From Acholeplasmatales bacterium (GTDB taxonomy: Bacteria; Bacillota_I; Bacilli_A; Acholeplasmatales; Anaeroplasmataceae), in NCBI GenBank assembly GCA_024690445.1, contig JAILPD010000049.1, forward strand, positions 1-19,106: a DNA stretch of 19,106 nt, written 5' to 3'. Of this stretch, positions 13,543-19,106 are shown piece after piece. Positions within the stretch are counted from its first letter, which is position 1. Each line of letters starts with the position of its first letter. The notes beneath the pieces were generated by a model that worked only from the letters and a program-made list of their open reading frames with translations, was not told where the DNA came from and searched no databases. Position numbers and translations under genes: made by a program.

Positions 13543-14781
13543 ATGACATTATTAGCTAAAAGAAGTGTTATTAAAGAGGATAAAAGTAATATCATTACTT
13601 TAGGAGCAATCGCAAAGGAAGAGAAAAAGAAAGATAATTCAGTTGTAAATGCGACTATTGGAATGCTATATGATGAAGATGGAAAGTTATTTGCATTTAA
13701 GTCAGTTGATAAGGCATTAAGCTTATTATCAACAGATGAAAAGTATGCATATGCATCTACACCAGGATCTAAGGATTATCATGATGCATTGAAGCACTGG
13801 GTATTCAGACAATATTATGATGAATTTAAGGATAAGACATCTGTAATGGCAACTCCAGGTGGAACAGGTGCTTTATCATCAACATTTGCAAATTACGCAA
13901 ATGAGGGGGATAAGATTTTAGTTCCTTCGTATATGTGGGGCAATTATAAGCAAGTTGCTTATGAGAATCATCAAGATTTCCAAACATATTCTTTATTTAA
14001 TAAGGATGGCGGATTCAATATTGATGATTTAAAAGAAAAGTGTGCAAATTTAAAGAAGACTCAAGGCAGAGTATTATTTGTAATTAACGACCCATGCCAT
14101 AATCCAACAGGATATACAATGAAGGATAGTGAATGGGATCAAGTAATAGATATGATGAATGAATTATCAAGTGATGGTACACCAATTGTATTATTACATG
14201 ATATGGCTTATTTAGATTTTGATTCTAGAGGCTTTGACGCAACAAGAGGAAATATTAGAAAATATAAGAAGTTAAATGATTCTGCCATTGTTGTTATGGC
14301 ATTCTCTGGTTCTAAGACATTTGCTTTATATGGTGTTAGAATTGGTGCTCAAATCATTGTATCTAATAATAAGGATAATTTAGTAGACTTTGATAAAGCT
14401 AATAAGTTTTCAGCAAGAGCTAAGTGGAGTAATACTACAAATTTAGGTATTAACTTAGTAACAAAGATTTTAAGTGATAAGGGATTAGTTAAATCATTTG
14501 AGGATGAGCTTGAGGTTTCAAGAGCTACATTAGCAAATAGAGCTAATACATTTATTGAAGAATCTAAGAAGGCAGGTCTTGAAACATTACCATTTGTTTG
14601 TGGTTTCTTCATTACAATTCCTGCAAAGAATCCTGATAAGGCTTATGAATATTTAGTAAAGAAGAAGATACATATTATCCCTATGGGTAATGTACTTCGT
14701 GTAACAATCTCTGCTATTTCATTAGATGAATGCAAGATGTTACCTAAATTAATTAAAGAAGCAATTGACGCTACAAATTAA
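13543..14781 (+). CDS. Class I PLP aminotransferase, aspartate/aromatic (AspC/TyrB-like)
   Basis: This 412-residue fold-type I aminotransferase swaps an amino group between an amino acid and a 2-oxo acid. Key residues are 'NDPCHNPTG' with Asn187, 'HDMAYLDF' with Asp220 and Tyr223, the Schiff-base lysine Lys258 in 'AFSGSKTFALYGVRIG', Arg266, Arg292 in 'SARAKWSNTTNLG', and Arg386 in 'VLRVTISAIS'. Lys258, Arg266, Arg292 and Arg386 fall at the same numbers used for AspC. Arg292 and Arg386 bind the two carboxylates of aspartate or glutamate, so a dicarboxylic substrate is likely; aromatic ones are also possible. It is a single gene between two terminators, with its own promoter. The 'NDPCHNPTG' form resembles the AspC/TyrB branch rather than the Bacillus AspB type. 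Confidence 0.88.
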   Translation: MTLLAKRSVIKEDKSNIITLGAIAKEEKKKDNSVVNATIGMLYDEDGKLFAFKSVDKALSLLSTDEKYAYASTPGSKDYHDALKHWVFRQYYDEFKDKTSVMATPGGTGALSSTFANYANEGDKILVPSYMWGNYKQVAYENHQDFQTYSLFNKDGGFNIDDLKEKCANLKKTQGRVLFVINDPCHNPTGYTMKDSEWDQVIDMMNELSSDGTPIVLLHDMAYLDFDSRGFDATRGNIRKYKKLNDSAIVVMAFSGSKTFALYGVRIGAQIIVSNNKDNLVDFDKANKFSARAKWSNTTNLGINLVTKILSDKGLVKSFEDELEVSRATLANRANTFIEESKKAGLETLPFVCGFFITIPAKNPDKAYEYLVKKKIHIIPMGNVLRVTISAISLDECKMLPKLIKEAIDATN

Positions 14782-14792
14782 TAAACAAGATT

Positions 14793-14818
14793 TAGGACCT
14801 TTTTAGGTCCTATTTCCT
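14793..14818 (+). terminator. Hairpin terminator after the aminotransferase gene
   Basis: TAGGACCT (14793-14800) and AGGTCCTA (14805-14812) form a perfect 8-bp stem around TTTT. The tail is short (TTTCCTGT), so termination may be partial. That would let some transcript continue into mfd, which has no visible promoter of its own in the 25 bases left. Confidence 0.65.
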
Positions 14819-14837
14819 GTCTAGGAAGGGTGATTAA

Positions 14838-17800
14838 ATGAACATTTATCAGTACTTTGCTAATATGAAAAGACAAGCAAATATATTAGAGTACGATAAG
14901 ATAAAATTAGGTCAAGCCACTGATGGCTATAACCAAATGCTAATTCTTTCAGACTTTTACTCTGGTAGTAAAAGTATTTTTGTCGTTTTACCGACATTAT
15001 ATTCAGCTCAAAAATATTATGATGTTATTTCTCAGGCTGTAGCTGATTTTGATGATGTATTATTTTTCCCAGCAGATGAGCTTGTATCAAGTGAAATGAT
15101 ATCAGCAACAGGTGATTTCTTATTTGAAAGAATTAATACATTGTGCTCATTAGTAAACGAAAAGAAAAGAATAGTTATTACTAATTTCCATGGTGCTATT
15201 AAATATGAAATGAAAAAGGAAACGTGGATTAATAGTAGCTTTAAATTAGAAGTTGATAAGGAATATAATATTTCAGATATTTGTAATTCATTATTAAAGA
15301 TTGGTTATATTAATTCTTTTACAGTAACAAATACTGGTGAATTTTCTAGAAGAGGATCTATTTTAGATATATTTCCACTAGGATATGAAAAGCCAGTTAG
15401 AATAGATTTTTTTGATGATCAAATTGAAACTATTAAGCATTTTGATTCAGAATCACAAAGAAGTATCGCAGTATTAGATTATGTTAATATATTACCTGTT
15501 TCTGAATTTATATATGATGATAAGGAATTTGAAATAGCTAAGAGTAAGATTTATTCATTCTTGGATAATTATGAATTATCTCCTATTGAGGATGATATGT
15601 ATAAAAGAGATATTGAATCTTTGACATTCCATAAAAACTTAGGTGTATTATCTAGATATTTATGTTTCTTTGATGAATCTAATACGTCTTTATTTGATTT
15701 TTGTGATAATAAAAAAGTTTATTTAATAGATCCTAAGAAGTGCGAAGAAACATATCAAAGATTGGTTTTAGATTTAAATGAAGCATGTGGTAGAATGAGT
15801 GGATATTCTATGACTGGTTTAAAGATATTTAAAGATTATAAATATTTAGAGTCTAATGCTAATGTATTAATTGAGGGAGTAAGAGATATCGGTGGAGTTG
15901 ATATTAAGATAAACTCAAAGGATATAGTTTCATATAATGCTAATCGTAAGCTAATAGCTCAAGATTTAATAACATTAAAGAATCGAAAAAGACTAATTGT
16001 ATCTATTGATAATGAGGATAGAAGAGAAAAGCTTTCTGAGTTATTAGAAGAAAATGATTGTTTAATGGTTAAGATTAATGATGCAAGTAAAATATCAGTA
16101 GGTCAAATTAATTATGTTAAGGGTATTACGCCAGCATTCGAATTAGTTGATGATGATTTTATCATTATTAATCAGGCAGCTATTTTTGATAGGGATGAAA
16201 AAACACATAATAAAGCAAAATATAAATCTATTTATAAGAATGCTCAAAAGATTTCAAGATATGATGAGCTTTCAATAGGAGATTATGTTGTTCATTATGA
16301 TTATGGTGTTGGTGAATATTTAGGTATTATTACATCTGATTTAGGTGGAATTAAAAGAGATATGTTACATATTATGTATGGTGGTAAATCTGCTTTATAT
16401 GTTCCTCTTGAACAAATTAGTCAAATAATGAAATATGCCTCAGCTGGTACTGAGGGTGTTTCAATAAATACTATTGGTGATTCAGCATGGGCTAAGGCTA
16501 AGGCACGTGCCCGAAAAAAGGTACATGATATTTCAGATAAGCTTATTGCTTTATATGCATCTAGAATGAACGCATCTGGTTTTGCATTCCCTAAGGATAG
16601 TGAGGAACAAGAACAATTTGAAAATGATTTTGATTATGAATTAACTATTGATCAGCAAAAGGCTGTAAATGATGTTAAAAGAGATATGGAAAGTAACCGT
16701 CCAATGGATAGATTAATTTGTGGTGATGTTGGATATGGTAAAACAGAGGTTGCATTAAGAGCAGCATTTAAAGCAGTCTTTGGTGGTAAACAGGTTGCAG
16801 TACTTGCCCCTACAACTATTCTAGTTAGACAGCATTACAATACATTTAAATCTAGAATGGAAGAATATGGTGTTAAGGTTGCGATGCTTTCTAGATTTGT
16901 ATCTAAAAAGGATCAAACTAAAATTATTGAAGATTTAAAGAGTGGATACATTGATGTTGTTGTAGGCACTCATAGATTATTATCTAAAGAAATTGAATAT
17001 AAGGATTTAGGATTATTAATCATTGATGAGGAACAAAGATTTGGTGTAACTCATAAGGAAAAGATAAAAGAATTAAAGGTTAATATTGATTGTATTACCT
17101 TATCAGCAACCCCTATTCCTAGAACATTGCAAATGTCTATGATGGGTATTAAGGACTTATCTATGATTGAAACACCACCAAAGAATCGTTATCCAATTCA
17201 AACTTATGTAGTTGAAAGAAATGATAGAATCATTACTGATGCTATCGAAAGAGAACTTGCGCGTGGTGGACAGGTCTTTTATCTATATAATAGAGTTGAG
17301 GATATTGAGGATGTAGCAAGTCATATTAAGGACTTGGTTCCTGAGGCTAGAATTTGTATTGGTCATGGTAAATTAACAAAAGAAAAGCTTGAGGATATTA
17401 TTAGTGGTTATATTGATAAGGAATATGACGTATTAATTTGTACTACTATTATTGAAACAGGTATTGATATGCCTGATACTAATACATTGATTATTCATGA
17501 TGCAGATAGATTAGGTTTATCTCAAATGTATCAAATTAGAGGTAGAGTTGGTAGATCATCTAAGATTGCTTATGCATATTTAATGTATGAACCTAGAAAG
17601 ATGCTTACTCCAGAGGCAGAAAAGAGATTAGCGACAATTAAAGAATTTAATGAATTAGGTTCTGGTCTTAAAATAGCAATGAGAGATTTATCTATTAGAG
17701 GCTCTGGTGATATTTTAGGTGAAGAACAATCTGGTTTTATTGATACTATTGGTATAGATATGTATTTAAAAATCTTACAAGAGGAAATCGATAAGATTAA

Positions 17801-18308
17801 AGAAGGCGAAGGAGAAGTAAAAGAAGAGGTTAAACCAAATAGACAATATATCGCTATTGTTAATAGAACAATTCCTAAGAGCTATATTGATAATGACGAT
17901 ACTAGAATTAAGATTCATAAGAAGATTGATTTAATAAAGAGTGAAGAAGATATGAATTCTTTAATTGATGAATTAGTTGATAGATTTGGTTCTCCAGATA
18001 ATGATTTACTTCTTTATATGAAAGAAAAGCTAATGAAGGCTTATGCAGATAGATTAGGAATTGAGGCAATTACTAAGATTGATGGATTTAAGATTAAATT
18101 TACATTCGACTTAGATAGCACAAAGAAACAGGATGGATTATTTATCTTTAAGGAGGCCCCTCATTACAATAGATTAAAGCTAGAGTATAAGGATAAAGTA
18201 ATTAGCTTTATATTTGATGTTAAGGGTAATAAGGATGAAGCATTTGATCAAATTATCAGCTTTATTAAATTATTAATTTCTCATAATGAAGAGCCAAGGG
18301 AAAATTAA
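14838..18308 (+). CDS. mfd: Transcription-repair coupling factor Mfd
   Basis: This 1156-residue DNA translocase removes stalled RNA polymerase at lesions and recruits UvrA. The UvrB-like N-terminal part (about 1-350) includes 'TGEFSRRGSILDIFPLGYE', the usual UvrB-homology motif. The RNA-polymerase-interacting (CarD-like) domain begins near 475 with 'GDYVVHYDYGVGEYLGI'. Motor motifs are Walker A 'GDVGYGKTE' (629-637), 'APTTILVRQH', DEEQ (730-733) in 'LLIIDEEQRFGV', 'LSATPIPRTLQMSMMGI', 'CTTIIETGIDMPDTNT' and 'GRVGRSSKIAYAYL'. The C-terminal TRCF domain occupies the last 150 residues. Length matches the family (about 1150-1180). The ribosome site AGGAAGG is strong. Nothing is missing. Confidence 0.97.
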   Translation: MNIYQYFANMKRQANILEYDKIKLGQATDGYNQMLILSDFYSGSKSIFVVLPTLYSAQKYYDVISQAVADFDDVLFFPADELVSSEMISATGDFLFERINTLCSLVNEKKRIVITNFHGAIKYEMKKETWINSSFKLEVDKEYNISDICNSLLKIGYINSFTVTNTGEFSRRGSILDIFPLGYEKPVRIDFFDDQIETIKHFDSESQRSIAVLDYVNILPVSEFIYDDKEFEIAKSKIYSFLDNYELSPIEDDMYKRDIESLTFHKNLGVLSRYLCFFDESNTSLFDFCDNKKVYLIDPKKCEETYQRLVLDLNEACGRMSGYSMTGLKIFKDYKYLESNANVLIEGVRDIGGVDIKINSKDIVSYNANRKLIAQDLITLKNRKRLIVSIDNEDRREKLSELLEENDCLMVKINDASKISVGQINYVKGITPAFELVDDDFIIINQAAIFDRDEKTHNKAKYKSIYKNAQKISRYDELSIGDYVVHYDYGVGEYLGIITSDLGGIKRDMLHIMYGGKSALYVPLEQISQIMKYASAGTEGVSINTIGDSAWAKAKARARKKVHDISDKLIALYASRMNASGFAFPKDSEEQEQFENDFDYELTIDQQKAVNDVKRDMESNRPMDRLICGDVGYGKTEVALRAAFKAVFGGKQVAVLAPTTILVRQHYNTFKSRMEEYGVKVAMLSRFVSKKDQTKIIEDLKSGYIDVVVGTHRLLSKEIEYKDLGLLIIDEEQRFGVTHKEKIKELKVNIDCITLSATPIPRTLQMSMMGIKDLSMIETPPKNRYPIQTYVVERNDRIITDAIERELARGGQVFYLYNRVEDIEDVASHIKDLVPEARICIGHGKLTKEKLEDIISGYIDKEYDVLICTTIIETGIDMPDTNTLIIHDADRLGLSQMYQIRGRVGRSSKIAYAYLMYEPRKMLTPEAEKRLATIKEFNELGSGLKIAMRDLSIRGSGDILGEEQSGFIDTIGIDMYLKILQEEIDKIKEGEGEVKEEVKPNRQYIAIVNRTIPKSYIDNDDTRIKIHKKIDLIKSEEDMNSLIDELVDRFGSPDNDLLLYMKEKLMKAYADRLGIEAITKIDGFKIKFTFDLDSTKKQDGLFIFKEAPHYNRLKLEYKDKVISFIFDVKGNKDEAFDQIISFIKLLISHNEEPREN

Positions 18309-18329
18309 ATAAAATTAGATTTTAAAATG

Positions 18330-18358
18330 TTTACTTTTTGTGATTATGAAAGTATAAT
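18330..18358 (+). promoter_or_regulatory. Promoter of the DUF2188 gene
   Basis: TTTACT (18330-18335, 4/6 match to TTGACA) is followed after 17 bases by a perfect TATAAT (18353-18358). GGAGG at 18377-18381 then precedes the ATG at 18391 by nine bases. Confidence 0.7.
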
Positions 18359-18390
18359 ATTTTTATAAACAATTGTGGAGGTTTGAAATT

Positions 18391-18870
18391 ATGGCTACTA
18401 AATCAACAACAGCTGCAAAGAAGGATACTACAGCTCCAGTAAAAAAATCACCAAGTGCAAAGGCAGCTCCTAAGGCTGAACCTGCAAAGACTGCAAAGGC
18501 AGCACCAGCTAAGGCTACTGTTAAAACTGCACCTAAGGCTGAACCAAAGGCACCAGCTAAGGCAGCACCAGCTAAGGCAGCGCCAAAGCCAAAGAAGGCA
18601 GTTGATATGTCTAAGATGACTGTTAAGACTCCTACTCAAGAAAGAAGCGGTGCTCAAAAGACTGCAACAGGAAAGACTGCATATCATGTATCTAAGAGAG
18701 ATAATGATGGTAGAGAGTGGAAGGTATTCATTCAAGGTTCTGATAAAGTAATTAAGTTATTTAAGACTCAAGCAGAAGCATTAGATTATGCAAAAGACTT
18801 AGCTAAGAATAAGGATGACGGAAGCTACGTTATTCTTCATGGCTTAGATGGAAAAATTAGAAAGTACTAA
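18391..18870 (+). CDS. DUF2188 protein with histone H1-like Ala/Lys/Pro tail
   Basis: This 159-residue protein has two parts. Residues 1 to about 72 are low-complexity and very basic, built from loose repeats of 'APKAEP' and 'APAKAAPK' with no hydrophobic core, like the tails of bacterial H1-like proteins. Residues about 97-159 match DUF2188: 'AYHVSKR', 'WKVFIQGSDK', 'FKTQAEALDYAKDLAK', 'YVILHGLDGKIRKY'. DUF2188 proteins are small and of unknown function. The tail suggests binding to DNA, RNA or another polyanion; a nucleoid role is an inference. Start: a TTG at 18373 lies before the ribosome site GGAGG (18377-18381) and would read through it, so the ATG at 18391 is right. Strong promoter and terminator make it a single, probably well-expressed gene. 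Confidence 0.85.
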   Translation: MATKSTTAAKKDTTAPVKKSPSAKAAPKAEPAKTAKAAPAKATVKTAPKAEPKAPAKAAPAKAAPKPKKAVDMSKMTVKTPTQERSGAQKTATGKTAYHVSKRDNDGREWKVFIQGSDKVIKLFKTQAEALDYAKDLAKNKDDGSYVILHGLDGKIRKY

Positions 18871-18897
18871 TCTAACCTAATTAATATAATATATAAG

Positions 18898-18930
18898 ACG
18901 AATTCAATTAATTTTGGATTCGTTTTTTTT
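18898..18930 (+). terminator. Rho-independent terminator after the DUF2188 gene
   Basis: ACGAATTCAA (18898-18907) pairs with TTGGATTCGT (18914-18923) over 10 positions with one G-U pair and a 6-nt loop, followed by TTTTTTT. Confidence 0.9.
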
Positions 18931-18955
18931 GTTAAAAAAATAAAAAAATTTGTTG

Positions 18956-18984
18956 TTGCAAATGGTAATTTTCTTTGATATAAT
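18956..18984 (+). promoter_or_regulatory. Strong promoter of the terminal leader RNA
   Basis: TTGCAA (18956-18961), a 17-base spacer and a perfect TATAAT (18979-18984) make one of the two best promoters in the window. Transcription should start near 18991. Confidence 0.85.
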
Positions 18985-18990
18985 GGAAAA

Positions 18991-19106
18991 GGCTCTATAT
19001 CGAGCATGAATGGCTGTGAAGTGGAAGGTTGCTGACACACCGAAGAGCGTTGTCATTAACAGTGTGTTAGGTTTTTCCATGGAGCAAGTCTATACGACGA
19101 TTATAG
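18991..19106 (+). ncRNA. Structured 5' leader RNA of a gene beyond the right edge
   Basis: The roughly 116 bases after the promoter are less AT-rich than the other spacers and contain nested pairings. GCTC/GAGC forms a 5' hairpin (18992-18995 with 19002-19005). A longer arm is made of TGGAA (19022-19026) with TTCCA (19075-19079), enclosing CTGACACAC with GTGTGTTAG (one G-U pair). CTATA/TATAG forms a small hairpin at the very end. No terminator or start codon with ribosome site is visible, so the RNA continues. The layout recalls autoregulatory leaders of ribosomal protein operons in Bacillota, possibly rpsJ (S10), but this identification is from memory and unverified. Confidence 0.5.

Noticed and set aside
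14349..14612. Minus-strand open frame of 87 codons
   Set aside because: It overlaps the conserved aminotransferase core and shows no recognisable motif.
18400..18600. CRISPR-like or tandem DNA repeat
   Set aside because: The repetition is at codon level in an Ala/Lys/Pro tail, with irregular units and no spacers.
18448..18735. Minus-strand Cys/Leu/Trp-rich frame of 95 codons
   Set aside because: It is the antisense of the Ala/Lys/Pro repeat tail, whose low complexity keeps the reverse frame open.
18983..19080. Closing stem ATGGAAAA with TTTTCCAT around the terminal leader
   Set aside because: The 5' arm overlaps the -10 and lies before the predicted start of transcription near 18991, so it would not be in the RNA.
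1..19106. Mycoplasma-like code with TGA as tryptophan
   Set aside because: TGA ends the genes at 8431 and 12464 at sensible places, and tryptophans in conserved motifs are TGG.

Overview
The window comes from an AT-rich (about 30% GC by eye) low-GC Gram-positive bacterium (Bacillota), probably from the Mollicutes/Erysipelotrichia/Bacilli side. Several signs agree: strong GGAGG-type ribosome sites, a lipobox signal peptide, two CIRCE operators ahead of small heat shock genes, and AT-rich codon use. The code is standard: TGA ends genes at 8431 and 12464, and Trp is TGG. All recognised protein genes lie on the + strand, tightly packed. There are no rRNAs, tRNAs, transposases or CRISPR arrays.

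Layout. 1-430 has no protein gene, but its minus strand carries hairpins, U-tracts and a likely small RNA with a C-rich loop. 431-2274 is a coupled pair: a small DUF3320-like winged-helix protein and a GH105/88-type lipoprotein glycosidase. 2324-7006 is a run of four closely spaced genes: an RlmI-like rRNA methyltransferase, a DUF697 membrane protein, an M24B Xaa-Pro-type aminopeptidase and an M29 aminopeptidase, ending at a good terminator. 7114-9937 holds a small XRE-like regulator, a PHP-family histidinol-phosphatase-like enzyme and a shortened, divergent PTS enzyme I-like protein, also closed by a terminator. 10075-10677 is a short accessory-looking island of two small helix-turn-helix proteins with an unusual leader and a possible overlapping minicistron.

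The right half is mostly housekeeping. It contains purA with a DUF523 gene, a tandem Hsp20 pair behind a double-CIRCE promoter, an AspC/TyrB-like aminotransferase, the transcription-repair coupling factor mfd, and a small basic protein with a histone H1-like Ala/Lys/Pro tail joined to a DUF2188 domain. The window ends in a strong promoter driving a structured 5' leader RNA whose downstream gene lies outside.

Functionally, the two aminopeptidases suggest intracellular peptide breakdown, and the GH105 lipoprotein suggests use of unsaturated oligosaccharides from pectin or similar polymers. The most interesting points are the minus-strand small RNA candidate, the divergent enzyme I-like gene in its odd operon, the 10.0-10.7 kb regulator island and the terminal leader RNA. 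Four starts (3501, 4536, 10075, 18391) are placed downstream of the longest-ORF start because the longer version begins inside or against the ribosome binding site; a fifth (7114) is moved on weaker evidence.
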